Positions 1 to 12,084 are shown, numbered from the stretch's first letter. The stretch: DNA of 64,000 nt from Nemertoderma westbladi (GCA_032718475.1 JAUCBJ010008653.1:1-64000), one strand, 5' to 3'. Numbers and translations are program-made. Notes: generated from the letters alone by a model not told the origin.

Positions 1-1
1 C

Positions 2-820
2 CCAATCCTGTACTCTAGTTACCACCATAAACCATTACTCTTAGCTGTTGTTAAATCCGAAATACTTAGATACCGACGCCTCACTGATAATGACCACCAG
101 TTCAATCTAGCCCGACACTCCTATCTGGAACTATGCAAACTCAGAGGTTATCCACTCAACTTCCTCCTGCAACTCTACGCCTGGAATCCTGAACCCCGGC
201 TACCATGCAACCCCCCCACCGTCATCCCCCAAACACTCCCCCCAATCTACCTTGCGACCACGCCCCATTTCTTGAACATCCTTACTAATACCATTAAGCG
301 ACACAAAAAATTTCTAAACGACAACCAGATTTGCATTATACCAGTTCCCCGCAATCTGCCCAACCTTGGTCAGATGCTCATCCGCAAAACAGTACCCCAC
401 CGCACCACCGGCAATGAACCCTGCCGCAAACCCCGATGCCTTTGCTGCAAAGCAATTGCCAACCCCTCCACCACCCCATGGGGCCAACGGATCACAGGCC
501 CTTTCGACTGTAAAACACACAACGTACTTTACATGATCACATGTAAATCCCACCCCAAACAATGGTACCTGGGACAGACTGAACAATACATACACAAACG
601 GCTGAACACGCACCGATCCGCCATAAGAGACGCACGAAAAGGGCTCGACACCTCTGACCCAGAAGTTCTCCTACTGCAACACTTCGTAGACTGCCCCCTC
701 GATGACCTTAACATCACCTGCATTAAACAGTTCCGCAACCATTACCGACGTATCAACACCGAGTCCGTCCTCATCAATCTCCACCACCCTCCCCTCAACA
801 AAATCACACCGGCCATGTGA
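2..820 (+). CDS. Penelope-like retroelement, C-terminal part with GIY-YIG endonuclease (partial)
   Basis: The frame is open from base 2, so the protein enters from outside the window. The first ~90 codons (ending in ...LCKLRGYP...) resemble the segment that links the reverse-transcriptase thumb to the endonuclease in Penelope-like elements. A cysteine cluster follows (CRKPRCLCC, from about base 420), then the GIY-YIG core: NVLYMITCK with WYLGQT about a dozen residues later, and RLNTHRSAI, which matches the conserved R/H of the nuclease. In this family the endonuclease nicks target DNA and the reverse transcriptase copies the RNA from the nick. The stop codon at 818-820 is followed by a tandem-repeat 3' region and a hammerhead-like motif, as expected for the endonuclease-bearing branch. 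The frame shows no break within the window. The catalytic RT domain lies to the left and cannot be judged. Confidence 0.8.
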   Translation, partial: PILYSSYHHKPLLLAVVKSEILRYRRLTDNDHQFNLARHSYLELCKLRGYPLNFLLQLYAWNPEPRLPCNPPTVIPQTLPPIYLATTPHFLNILTNTIKRHKKFLNDNQICIIPVPRNLPNLGQMLIRKTVPHRTTGNEPCRKPRCLCCKAIANPSTTPWGQRITGPFDCKTHNVLYMITCKSHPKQWYLGQTEQYIHKRLNTHRSAIRDARKGLDTSDPEVLLLQHFVDCPLDDLNITCIKQFRNHYRRINTESVLINLHHPPLNKITPAM

Positions 821-844
821 CTCGATCCTAGTTTGAACATTTGT

Positions 845-1550
845 TTTTACGGTGTTATGTTTTATAATTAATTAAATTTTGCTGCAATATTAAGGAACCC
901 CTGAAATTCCTACCAGAGACCCTCAACCATTTTGGTGCATCAACCATTTGGTGTATTTGGTATATACAGTACATAGTTTAATTATCTCACAAAATCATTT
1001 ACAGTTTTACGGTGCTATTTTTAATATTTAATGAAATTTTGCTGCAATAATTAATTCATATCCCCGCAAGAACCCCTGAAATTCCTACCAGTGACCCTAA
1101 ACCATTTTGGTGCATCTGCCGTATATACAGTACATAGTTTAATTATCCCACAAAATCATTTACAGTTTTACGGTGCTATTTTTAATATTTTATGAAATTT
1201 TGCTGCAATAATTAATTCATATCCCCGCAAGTTCCTACCAGAGACCCCTACCCTAACCACTTTGGTGCATCTGCCGTATACATGGTACATAGTTTAATTA
1301 TCTCTCAAAATCATTTACAGTTTCACGAGACCCTAAACCATTTTGGCGCATCTTTCATACAGTACATAGGCCTACTTTAATTATCTCACAAAATCATTTA
1401 CAGTTTTATTGTACTTTTTAATACTTTTACCACAGACCCCAAACCACTTTGGTCCATATGACGTATATGCGGTACACAGTTTTATTACCTCACAGTTTTA
1501 TGGTGCTATTTTATTTTAATTTTTGCTGCAATAATTATTTATACCTACCA
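845..1550 (+). repeat. Degenerate ~160-bp tandem repeat in the 3' region of the Penelope-like element
   Basis: Successive blocks begin with TTTTACGGTGCTATTTTTAA near 845, 1003 and 1164, and shortened or deleted versions follow near 1321, 1402 and 1493. Shared landmarks inside a unit are a TTTTGCTGCAATA box, ATTCCTACCAG, CATTTTGGTGCATC and ACAAAATCATTTACAG. Period is about 160 bp in the first three units. The block sits directly after the endonuclease stop codon, so it is probably part of the element's 3' untranslated region. Confidence 0.75.
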
Positions 1551-2126
1551 TTCTAAAAACATCTAACAAAGAAACCCACCACCCCCCCCCCCCCCCCAAA
1601 CCCCCCTCTCAAACCTGCTGAAATATTCCTCCTTATTTTCTCGAGACTCAAACCTTGTCCTAAAAATACTTTCCGCCAACTACGCCCATTCTCGGACTGC
1701 CCACAACAAAGCCCAACGTAGCCATTTAAATTCATACTGTATCTACGTGCCCCTTGATACTAAATTATACAGTAACACAGCCCTAAGTAACCCCTAGCCT
1801 GAAACCGGTAGCTCCCCACAACCAGTTAACAGCCTGCCTGCCGCAGACTCATACCCCCTACAACCCTAGGTAGTTACCGTCAGCTACAGTACTTGCATAC
1901 TTTGGCAACCTACCTACCTAACATACCTAAACGACACATGTCCCCCCTCCCCGCCAGACCCACTTTAATTTTAATTGTACCACCCTTACTTAATTAAATA
2001 GACATACAGTAGGACCGCATGTCACTGTGTTTCCTTATAGTTATTATGATAATGTACGCGTTCTACCTAGCCAGTCATTCTGTTTTTATATAAATTGTTT
2101 TTAATGTTCATTTTATCATAAATAAA
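1551..2126. other. Non-coding, remaining 3' flank of the Penelope-like element
   Basis: No gene is recognisable. The stretch contains a run of 16 C (1582-1597) and AT-rich sequence rich in TACAGTA/CCTACC words. It leads directly into the ribozyme-like motif at 2127, so most of it is probably element sequence. Confidence 0.5.
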
Positions 2127-2169
2127 TACCGCTGAGGACACCCGCAACGGGCGAAATGCGCATACGGTA
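2127..2169 (+). ncRNA. Hammerhead ribozyme-like motif at the 3' end of the Penelope-like element
   Basis: The parts occur in type I hammerhead order. Stem I strands are TACCG (2127-2131) and CGGTA (2165-2169), a perfect 5-bp match. The core box is CTGAGGA (2132-2138). Stem II is CCCG (2141-2144) and CGGG (2148-2151) around a CAA loop. GAAA is at 2153-2156. Stem III is the short palindrome ATGCGCAT (2156-2163), followed by the expected cleavage position A2164. Hammerheads are known in Penelope-like elements, often with a short palindromic stem III that works as a dimer. The oddity is the base of stem II: CA on one side and C on the other replace the usual G-C closing pair, so activity may be weak or lost. 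Confidence 0.55.
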
Positions 2170-3535
2170 AATTAACTTTTTTATTATTTATAACCGTGGT
2201 TAGACCCTCAACAACCCTACTATCTCTCCGCCTGGAGACATTTTCGATTAATGGGAGGATGATGGCGTGGTTAAACAGATCATACTATAGATCCGCTATT
2301 GGGATTGGTGGCACATTAAGTCAGCAAGTTGAGGGCGGAAACGTGGTATATCTATCCGCCATTAGCCAAGGCAAGTTATAAGCCACACTACACCACGGAC
2401 TCTTCACAGCTGTTAAACACTCGGAGACTCTTGTTCTAGAGATCAGATCCAATATTGCTCGATCCGTTTCCAACCACGCCTTTCTAGGTCTGGAATTTGT
2501 GGAGCAAATGACATTGCCACGGACACCACGGTATTATACAGAGGACGTATAGGACTGCATGTGGAGGGCGACGACTGTACCATGTGACGAGTCTCTGATC
2601 CAATGGCAAAATTGCACGACATGGGACAGGGGTGGTACCAATACCACAATTACAGTTTGCCATTGGCTCATCCTAATGACGCCTTTTACTGAACTTAATA
2701 CTGACAACACTATGTTAGAGACTGTGGAAGCGCTATCGGCGCCCGGTCCCGGATCCACGGCCACGCACTATCCCGCTCGAGGGGTGAGCTGGAGAAGGCT
2801 GAGGTAAAACTAGGAAACTAGCTGCAGTATATCAGTATATTGTGTATTGAGATACATGGATAACAAATAATGATGTGATACAACCAGACAATGAAACTAA
2901 TAACGAACTACCTACAAACAGACAAAACATGACTGACAACCCTACACCGGTAAGTCATCTCAATAACTAAACTGAATGATAACTGCTGACTGCGCCCTGC
3001 CCCCAGGACTATATCCCTGACAGCTACCGTACAGCCAGCTGTTCACACCCTAGGTGCTAACAAGATACTACTATATCATACCTACCTAACCTATACAATA
3101 CATACTAATCAGTCCAATTATACACCATCCCATAATACAATATCACATCCCCCCTTCCTAAAAAAAAAACTCGCCCACGAGTTTCTAGAACGCACAAACT
3201 ACAAACCCCAAGTCTAATGACTACATCGACAAGTAAAGTCTACCTCAACGGCAGTATAGATACTGTATATGAAGCACGATACCAACAATACATTCAACTA
3301 GCCTAAGGCCAATAATATCTAAATCGAAATTTCGTACTGCATGTATCGTAAGCCAGTATGACTAAAGAATAACACGTACAACTCAATGAGTAACCAAATA
3401 ACACTATATCAAGCATAATTGCAATCTATAAATCGCACCGTAAGTAACCGACCATAGTACAATCCATAAAATGTGTCACTGCCACAATAAATAAAGGCTA
3501 TATAAGTAAATAATTAATACGTGTATCTATCACAT
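2170..3535. other. No recognisable gene; possible LTR edge near 3147
   Basis: Open frames here are short and match nothing I know. Read on the minus strand, a purine tract AGGAAGGGGGGA (3149-3160) is followed by TGTGATATTG starting at 3147. This is the arrangement of a polypurine tract next to a 3' LTR, and it lies on the same strand as the gypsy integrase at 3975-5078. The far LTR boundary is not clear, so no LTR is called. Confidence 0.3.
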
Positions 3536-3539
3536 GAAA

Positions 3540-3630
3540 TTGTATCCATACAGTATCTATCATAAACATGTATCCATCCATACAGTATCTATCATAAACA
3601 TGTATCCATCCATACAGTATCTATCTATCC
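3540..3630. repeat. Short tandem repeat, ~35-bp unit, about 2.5 copies
   Basis: CATACAGTATCTATCATAAA recurs with ATGTATCCATC between copies, ending in a partial copy. It lies between the gypsy integrase (minus strand) and the possible LTR edge. Confidence 0.8.
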
Positions 3631-3974
3631 GTATCTTAAGTAATAATACGTAATGATGTAACAAAAATATACAAAAAAATATATATGTTGGAGTTATGTA
3701 CATAAGGTAAATAATAATACATACAGAATAGAGAATACTCTACAAAATGTACATAACTGAGGCACAAAATATCTCGTGGGCGAATAACGGGTGAGAACCG
3801 AGCAATGGAACGGAATTTTAAAAAAATCACAATATCTAAATAATTCAGGATAACAATTTTTTTTTTCCAAACAAAAGTTATTCGTTGTTAATAAATGCAA
3901 TTTATCTATGTAGCCATGGTAACCAGCAAACAGTCAAGTCACATCGACTACGTCTCTATAATTTGCGTCAACGG

Positions 3975-5078
3975 TCAACAGTGGCTATCGTCACCGTCGT
4001 AGACGTCCCCACTGTCATTCCCCCTACCTGTATCATCTCCCGTGGAGTTACTTTCTTCCCTATAGTATGGTTTTAAGTCCTTCGCATTTACAGTAATAAG
4101 TCGAGAACGTGGATTTGGTTTTCCCGATTTTCCCAACAGTTTAATGGCATAACTTGATTTACCAACCTGATCAACAATAGCATAAGGACCCCTAAACATG
4201 AAGCTCAGCTTCGTATTCTTACCTTTGGTCGTCCTATCATAGTATAATACAGACTGTCCCTTAGTGTAGGTTCGAATGTTCCTGCGTTGGCGCTTCCCCA
4301 GCTTACCGTCGTGGTATTGTTTCTGTTTCACCTGTGTAAGCCTAAGAGCTTCCCTGGCTATCCCATGGGCCCGCTCCAAACGAAACCTTAATTCGTCTGC
4401 GAATGTTGCTTCATCTGCTAGCAAGCTGTACGGCCGGGCTATCTGCGTGTCTACTTGAGTTGTCGCCTGTCGCCCATACATTAAAGAGAAAGGAGTTTCC
4501 TTAAGTGTACTCTGAATCGAAGTATTATAATTAAACGCAACAGCGGGAATAAACTCGTCCCAATTATGCGGGTTGGTAGCTGTCAACGATAACATGTTTA
4601 CAGCTAACTGGTTAATACGTTCTGTAAGACCATTGCAAGCTGGGTGGTATACCGACGTAAATACGGAAACAATACCAAACATTGCAGTTAATTCCTTGAA
4701 TAAATTAGACGTGAAATTACTACCCCTATCGCTTAATAAACTCTCGGGGGCGCCGTATATAAGAAAAATACCATCCACTAAAGCCCTGGCAACGGTAGCA
4801 GCTTCTTCATTTGGTAACGGGAGGAGGGAAGCGTAACGAGTAAGATGATCAACTACTGTAAGGATAACCTTGTTACCATTGGATGACGTCTGGAAGCCTT
4901 TAACGATATCAATTGAAAGGCGTTGCAAGACACGTTCAACGACTGGGAGAGGTGACAGTGGTTGGGTCTGTATGGGAAATATGTGGCTGGTCCAAGTCGT
5001 CGACTTCGACGGTGGATGAAATGGGTCAAAGGGTCTTTGAGCCGCCGAAGTTGCATATAATGAGTGTGTCTCCAACAC
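3975..5078 (-). pseudogene. Ty3/gypsy retrotransposon integrase (5'-truncated)
   Basis: The 367-codon minus-strand frame holds the integrase catalytic core. The first Asp is in LSIDIVKG, the second in LLSDRGSNF, and the Glu in GLTERIN. The gap between the last two is exactly 35 residues (D,D35E). Downstream is a basic region and a C-terminal segment (SVLYYDR, FRGPYAIVDQVG) typical of the gypsy integrase tail. Integrase joins retrotransposon cDNA to host DNA. The first apparent start at 5078 is not a true start: similarity to the zinc-binding N-terminal part continues in another frame to about 5119 and then stops, so there is a frameshift and truncation. No gag, protease or reverse transcriptase is present on this side. 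Clade within gypsy is not resolved. Confidence 0.85.
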
Positions 5079-5129
5079 AACAGTTTGGTTTCAGGCAGTG
5101 GGCAGGTATGCAAATGCAATTTAAATTGT

Positions 5130-7062
5130 GAATATCATTCACACTAAATTTATAATTCACTTATTTAGAGTATAGCTTGCAGTAGCCATATTATTTTATT
5201 TATTTTATTTGTATTTTTAAAATATTGTATTTGTATAAATTTTTTAACGCTATACTTCCGAGATAAGGCAAAATACCATATCTTGAAAATTGTCAAAAAT
5301 TTTCTTTACCGCCATGTTCATTGGGAATAATGCTACAATGAATGTTAGTTAATTTTATTAATAAAAGTTTTAAAAATTAAAAAATTATTATTTTTATTTT
5401 ATCCGGCGAAGCCGAACAATAAATACTACAGAAGTGAAAAATTGAAGTGAAAAACAGCAATTGAAGTGAAAACATGGAAAAGCTAACTGAAATGTTTAAT
5501 AGATTTTACTAAGGCGTTCATAAATCTACACAAATTGAGAAATTTACGACGCCTAATTGCGGGGGATCAGTGATCACTATTATTGAATAGATAAAAATTA
5601 CTTACCATATTAACAAATAATGCACATAGTATTGCTAAACTACCAAAAATAATAAAACAAAATTTAGCCATTGTGTCTCGACTGACTACTTATAATTTTA
5701 TAACCAAAATTTGAAATTATAATTTTTAATAACAGATATATTTAATATTTTTGCTTTCTCTGGTAGCGATAATTATTGCGCTTAAATAGACCTGAGCTGA
5801 GATATTTTTATTTATTATTTTAAATTATTTTTAAACACAGAAAATCTTTAATAAAACTGCCAATTGAATTAAGCTCAAAATTTATTTTTAATAGACAAAT
5901 TCACTCTTATCCCACACGTTCTGCCTCAAATTATCGTTTGCCCTTGCTTAGAACATCGTATGCTCAAAATACCGCCATATATCAAGCCCCAGCGCTTTAC
6001 AATAATAGTATGTTGGTTTGTCTGTTTTTTCGTTAGTATATTTTTGTTAAACTATATAAATATTTATCACCCTCTCCCCTACCTCCCACCATTATTATCG
6101 AGATACTTTATGTATGACTGTCCAGTTGCGAAAATGTTGAAGTTGGTGTTGATTTTGGTGTATTATTTATGTACTAGTAGCCTCGCCTAACTTTTGAGAT
6201 ATGTGTGAATATACCCCTTTCAAATGTAGAATTATGTCACTACAACTCCTTCCCATCTCCTCCCCATTTTTTGAGTTAGGATATTTCCGACTACAATTTC
6301 CCTCTTAAGTGTTACTGCTGTGGTAGATCCGAATACATACCGTATTCGGGAGGTATACGCATATTGTTGATATGTTTGACAAAATTAAATAAAATATGTC
6401 TAATAGAATCCACATAATCAAGACATGTTTGTTCATACACACGACAGTGCTATGGTGATGCTGGTGGCACCTACTACCAGTACAAGTAAACCACATAATG
6501 GAGTCTACAGTATGTGCTTGGCTTCCCAGAGAGAGATAGACACTGGTTGGATATGTACAATACAAGGCCGCTGTCCACTACGAACAAGATACAAAGAAGC
6601 AAGGTCTATGCAGCTATGCTTGAGGGCCAGATAATGTATGATAATGTACACCACAGAACTCATTATTTACATGTTTGTTTGATTTAAACAAGAATCCAAT
6701 TTTATAATATTAAAAAGTAGCATTCATATATTTTTTGTTAATTGTTTTCCGTAATGAAATACTTAGTTACGTCTGAATTTATTATTAATAGTACAATCCA
6801 TTCTTGGCATCCAGAAAGTTTTCAACTACAAACAGCTTATGAATTCTAAATTAGCTAATCACAGGCCTTGGTTACTAAGTTGGATTCATTGCATTTTTGT
6901 TTTTTTTTGTGTGCTTTGTAAGTTGCACATGTGTTCGCAACACAGTATTCTTTGTTTGTTGGGTGAAGAATTTTTTACCTTTCCATGGGACAACATGTCT
7001 TGCCGCAGTATGTGATTCATGTTCATCAAGATTAGTCGTGGCTGTATCCAATTGTGCTTGTT
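5130..7062. other. No recognisable gene; AT-rich
   Basis: Short open frames only. There is a small internal repeat of the word GAAGTGAAAA around 5431-5475. This probably belongs to intron 1 of PCNA if that intron extends out of the window. Confidence 0.4.
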
Positions 7063-7073
7063 GTTCTCTGGCC

Positions 7074-8939
7074 TACAGGCGCTAATAAACCAACAGGTTG
7101 ATGCCATCAATGATGCTGACGACAGCAGGCAATCATCCCAGGCATGGAAATCGATCAATCTGCTTACTGGGCGGAAAAGCCAACCAACCACCAAGGTTAA
7201 GGCTGAATCACCAGCCGATCGCCTCAATGGTTGGAAAGCCCACTTTGAAAAGCTCCTCAATAATGACAGGGTATTGCCTGATAACTTTATAGAAGTAAAA
7301 GTGTCTGAGTCTGTACTCCCAGATATTCCCATTGGCGATATCTCCTTTGCAGAAGTGAAGGCTGCTGCAAAGAGCATTAAGACCAATCGTGCCAGTGGAG
7401 TAGATGGTGTTCCCCCTGAGGTCTTTAAAATACCCGAGTGTTTAAAGCTCATCTATCCCATCATAGTAGACATGTACCGAACAACAAGAGTCCCACAAGA
7501 AATGAAAACGAATAAGTTGGTGCCAGTTCCCAAGAAGGGCAACCTAACACTCTATGGTTCTTTTCGGGGAATCTCATTGATCTCGATTGCTGCAAAGCTA
7601 TGCAATAGGATTCTATTAAATCGCATCAGGGATCCCATTGAGAGACTGCTCCGTGGAAATCAGAATGGGTTCCATAAAGGTCGTGGGACCATGGAGCCCA
7701 TTTTGGCACTTAGAAGGATAATTGAAGAATTATCAAAAAAGAAAGACAGGCATCTGGCTGTTATCTTTGTTGACTTCTTCAAGGCCTTTGATTCAGTCTC
7801 TCGCTCACGTATGTTCACCATACTTTCATTATATGGGATTCCTGATGAAATTATTGCAGCAATCAGATCAGTATACGATGGTTCGACAACATTTGTGTCT
7901 ACTGTTGACGGTGACACAGAACCATTTGAAGTGTTATGGGGCGTCCTCCAAGGAGACACACTTGCACCATTCTTGTTCATTATTGTAGTTGACTATGTTC
8001 TACGCATGTCCTTAGATCATCATAATGATGATGGGGTGATGATAACTCCACCTACTGGCTCCAGAAGTCGAGGAAATCCTGCCAAGTACCTAACTGATCT
8101 AGACTTTGCTGATGACTTAGGAGTACTCTCAGAATCATTAGAGGGAGCCCAACGGCTCCTCAGCTCATTAGAACATGCTGCTTCTAGTGTTGGTCTTTTT
8201 ATTAACTCCAGAAAGACCAAAATTCTGACCGTTAACTTTGAAAGTCCTCAGCAAGTCTCTGATCGGATGAGCATAAGCTCAAAGGATGGTATGCTTGAGC
8301 ATGTGGACGACTTCTGTTACCTGGGATCATGGATCCGGAAGTCAGGTGAGGACCTTCGAAAACGTAAGGCTGTAAGGGAAAGGCATGGGCAGCCTTGAAT
8401 AGGCTTTCCAGGATTTGGAAGTCACCGAGAATTAATCGGAAACTTAAGGTCCGATTATTTAGAGCAGCAGTAGTTCCAGTACTCCTCTACGGGAGTCCAT
8501 GCTGGGCTCTAACTGCTGAGGACACCAAATCTCTGGATGGCACATTCACAAGAATGCTACGCCGGGTTCATTGTGTCAAGTACAATGCACACATCTCCAA
8601 CCAGACACTATATAACATTGGAGGTGTCTCATTGGTTCCCCCAAGCTTGACACTAGAACAAAATCGCCTCCGCTTTGCAGGACATTGCTTTCGCCGTGAG
8701 GACCAACCAGTGCATAATCTTGTACTTTGGCAGCCTCATGGAGTGAATAAGCATGGTGGACAGCCCATGACTTTCTTGAGACGCATCTTAAAGGACACTG
8801 GCCTTAAAGATGCGGATGATCTAGCAAATGTCATGGGTGATAGGGAGTTGTGGCGGTGCAATTTTGTTGACAAGCCGGCACAGCATTCTTAAAAATGCAG
8901 CTGCAATGCAGCATGCCGATCCTAGTAGTAGTAGTAGTA
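7074..8939 (+). mobile_element. LINE copy 1, 5'-truncated, with (TAG)n tail
   Basis: A non-LTR retrotransposon lacking its endonuclease. It ends in CATGCCGATCC followed by a TAG microsatellite tail, identical to the end of the second copy at 57705-58588. The tail is interrupted by the foldback element at 8940-9717: TA is repeated on both sides of it and the tail finishes at 9718-9720. Imperfect flanking repeats (GTTCTCTGGCC at 7063-7073 and GTTCTGGCC after 9720) may be the target-site duplication. A short tandem tail and the thumb sequence recall RTE-like families, but clade is not certain. Confidence 0.75.
7075..8892 (+). pseudogene. LINE reverse transcriptase (frameshifted)
   Basis: The frame covers a linker (AWKSINLLTGRK), fingers and palm: VPVPKKGNL, the first catalytic Asp in VFVDFFKAFDSV, GVLQGDTLAPFLF, and the second pair of Asp in DLDFADDLGVL. 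The thumb follows (FCYLGSWIRKSGEDLRKR). At about 8375 the frame breaks and continues in another frame (LNRLSRIWKSPRI ... VLLYGSPCWALT) to the stop at 8890-8892. Comparison with the second copy shows why: copy 1 carries an extra 8 bases that partly duplicate GTAAGG. The reading frame is otherwise intact, which suggests a fairly young insertion. Confidence 0.85.
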
Positions 8940-9717
8940 CCCTTTGGCGCAAGTGACGATTATTCTCAATTTTCGCGATGGCCAACTTTTAGTTCTCCTA
9001 CTGCTTTAATATTATGCTCATTAGAACCGCAGTGACCGATTTAGTGGGGGTAGACACCATCAAAACAAGCGTAGAGCGAATAGTACTTGAAATATCGCAG
9101 AAAATGTGAAGTACGGCACAAGTCTACATTACCGCCTTGAAGCGATATGGACAAATGCACTAAAAATTATACTTTGAATTATCTCAAGGAATCAAGAATA
9201 GACACATCACAGAAAATGATCAATGTAGTGGGTGTAGACACCTTCAAAATAAGAGTAGAGTCAGTAGTTCTTGAGCTATTTTACAAAATGTCAAGACTAT
9301 GTCCACCAATTTATTGATACTTGATATTGAGATTGAGTTGACCCATTCCACACATTAGTACAAAAACTATAGTGAACTAATCACTACTCTTTCATTTTGA
9401 AGGTGTCTGTATACACTAAATCAATTTTTGCACTGATGTGTATATTTTTGATGCCTGAAGATAATTTAAAGTATCATTGTTAGTGTATTTGCCCATATCG
9501 CTTCAAGGCAGTAATGTAGACTTGTGCCGTATTTAACATTTTCTGCAATATCTCAAGAACTATTCGCTCTACGTTTGTTTTGAAGGTGTCTACCCACACT
9601 AAATCGGTCATTGCGGTTCTAATGAGCATACTATTAATGCAGTAGGAGTACTAAAAGTTGGCCATCGCAAAAATTGAGAATAATCGTCACTTGCGCTTGC
9701 GCCAAACTGCCAAAGGG
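8940..9717. mobile_element. Foldback (long inverted-repeat) element, 778 bp, TA target site
   Basis: The two halves are reverse complements over most of their length. The left arm starts CCCTTTGGCGCAAGTGACG and the right arm ends with its complement (...CGTCACTTGCGC...CCAAAGGG). Internal landmarks such as GGCACAAGTCTACATTAC and the TAGACACC box also occur on both arms. TA is present on both sides (8938-8939, 9718-9719). The right arm has a small insertion near its end. No open frame of note. It fits a foldback or MITE of the TA-duplicating type and sits inside the tail of LINE copy 1, so it is younger than that LINE. Confidence 0.75.
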
Positions 9718-9720
9718 TAG

Positions 9721-11852
9721 GTTCTGGCCATGTGCCTGTGGCACTAATTCCCTTGAACCAAAATTTAAAATTTTGGTATCTAACTAAGTTTGGACCCATT
9801 TGATGCATGAAGGAAGTTCTTCCTTGCGTCATTGGTCTTTCATCAATGTGTTATATTGTTATAAATTTCATTGTGGTGCATCGCGGAGGCTTAAAATTTC
9901 AACCCCCTTGGGATCCATCAAGATATCGATGAAATTTAGATAAATTTTTGTTGCCTTCATTTTATACCATTTGTCAACTTTTGTGCACTGGTAGAACAAT
10001 GAAATCGAAAAAAAAAGTAAAAAAACGCACCGCCCTAGTAATCAGGTTACCGGTATATAATATAGGCCTACCGGTAATATAGATTATATGCCTAATACGT
10101 AATTTGTACTGATAGAGATATGACTTAACATAACATAGGCGAGTCAATCTATCATAAAACTCAAAAGTAATTCGCAATCAATCCGAACCACATTTTTTGG
10201 ATTCTATATTACAGTGTACCTTGTTAATGACCAGAAAAAATTATTTATTACGTGGGAAAAAAGTAGAACTTTTTCACTATTCTCGGGGCAGTTTATTTAC
10301 CGAGCCCCAGTGAGAGTCGAGAAATTATTTTTTTTTAATGTCCTACATTTTTTCCCATGTAATACCGGTGCGTAATTTTATTCTTAAATTTGTACTTTTT
10401 TGTTGCTAAATTATTTAATAAAAGATAGAGCGATATAGTGTTACAGAATAAAAATGAACTGTAGTATCTTACTATATTGCTTCCATAGTTCAGTAGTTAA
10501 GAAGTTACTGCGATTAAAATTACTGTACTCTTCAACTCCTGATGCTGCCTTACTCAATGTTAAATAATTTAGTGTTCTCGAACATTTAGAACATAATAAG
10601 ACTAAGAGAGCCGCTTAAATGCATAAACCAATATTGCATATTGAGTTCCGCTTTGGAGTTTGCCTTACAGACACTAAAGTTTAAGTGTCTGCGTGGATTT
10701 TAGTAAAATTACTTGCAAACATTTTCTACTTCGACGCTCTTTCAATATATGTAATAAAATTTAAGAAATTCGACGAAAAATATTTTAATTTACTTTCTTC
10801 TAAGGAAAAAAGTAAAATCAATGCAATCTTTTTTTCCTAGGGATAAAAGTGAAACTTTTTCTCCCGATTTTGGGTTAAATTCGAGAGAAAAAGTAACAAT
10901 TTAAAAATAAAACTTATTTTGCGAAACATTCTACATAAGTTTGCATAACGCAAGCCAAACAAGGGAAACAGTAGGGGAGAGTAAGTATGAAATTTATAAT
11001 GTTCCAGAATAATTTAATTAATTTCACAATAAGCTGTGATTCAATGGGAAATGAATAATATTTACACTGGTCTGTCACACGTAAATTGTTATATTTCAGT
11101 AACTAGAAGTCGCATCCAATTCACGATATTTAATAACTTATATTACATTAATGTTAGAAAAGGTTTTTATATAATATAATTGGGATTGTTCTATTTGTTT
11201 TAGTTTAAAAAACACAATCGTTTATAACATAATAAATTTTTTTTGGTTTAAAGAGTTTTTGAGGTCGATAAATCCGATTAAAAAGCGAGGTTACATCCAC
11301 CCGTTTAGTAGAGAAGTTGTGCAAATAAGCTCCCTATATTGTACCGGCAAGATTGGTATTAAAAATGGTTAAATGAGTGGACAAATTTCCGTTGCTCTGG
11401 AAACTATATATACCGGTATATATTAAAGTTATTAGGGTCCCAATTATTCTATAAAGCACTAATAACGAATTCAATTAAAAAAACACTTAATACAATAGTT
11501 TACAATTTTACATAAAACACAATAACACCTATAAACCAAGGATTACTCAACTGGAGGAAAATTTAATCGGATTGGACAAAATTTAAACTAAATCAAAAGA
11601 CGTAAATTAATTAAGATGCGTTTGATAGAAATTGTAAATAAAATAGAAATGATAAAAATGCATAGATACGAAAAAAATAAATATAGTTTATAAAGAATTT
11701 ACCTAGGGTCTATATTTTTCTAACTCCAAATCATAATCAATCACCATATAAGGTATTATTACTTACTACATCGGATTGTTACTATCTGATTTCTTACAGT
11801 TGCTTAGTTTCTAAGTAATGTACCGGTAAATAATTTAATAATAATGTTTCAG
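9721..11852. other. No recognisable gene; AT-rich, probable PCNA intron 1
   Basis: No coding similarity seen. One imperfect inverted repeat has arms at 10247-10265 (ATTACGTGGGAAAAAAGTA) and 10345-10363. I looked here for the first PCNA exon (codons 1-74) and did not find it. Confidence 0.45.
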
Positions 11853-12018
11853 TTTAGCAAAGATTCTAAAGTGCGGCGGTAACGATGACTCCCTCCTTAT
11901 ACAATGCGAGGAGAACAGCGACTTGGTTAACTTTACCTTCGAGTCCAAAGATCAAGGAAAGATCAGTCAGTATGAGATCAAGCTAATGGATCTTGATACT
12001 GAACACTTGGGTATTCCA
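11853..12018 (+). CDS. PCNA: PCNA exon, codons 75-129 (human numbering)
   Basis: PCNA is the homotrimeric sliding clamp that holds DNA polymerases and many repair factors on DNA in the nucleus. The exon encodes KILKCGGNDD ... YEIKLMDLDTEHLGIP, ending in the inter-domain connector loop that binds PIP-box partners. The acceptor is TTTCAG at 11847-11852 and the donor GTTTAG starts at 12019. Length is 166 nt: one base completing codon 74, then codons 75-129. Both borders match human intron positions as I remember them (phase 2 in codon 74, phase 0 after 129), while the human intron between codons 106 and 107 is absent. The sequence is more diverged than typical animal PCNA (QCEENSDLVNFTFESKD). 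The start codon exon is not in the window or was not detectable. Confidence 0.93.
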
Positions 12019-12084
12019 GTTTAGTAATATATATAATAAGTATAAGGAAGAATTCTCGCGCTCTTCTCGTCACCATGGTAATCA

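Noticed and set aside
2196-2807. Plus-strand frames of 60-80 codons after the Penelope-like element
   Set aside because: No homology recognised and no splice or codon evidence.
6886-7452. Minus-strand 188-codon frame
   Set aside because: Its main part is antisense to the LINE reverse transcriptase and it shows no own motif.
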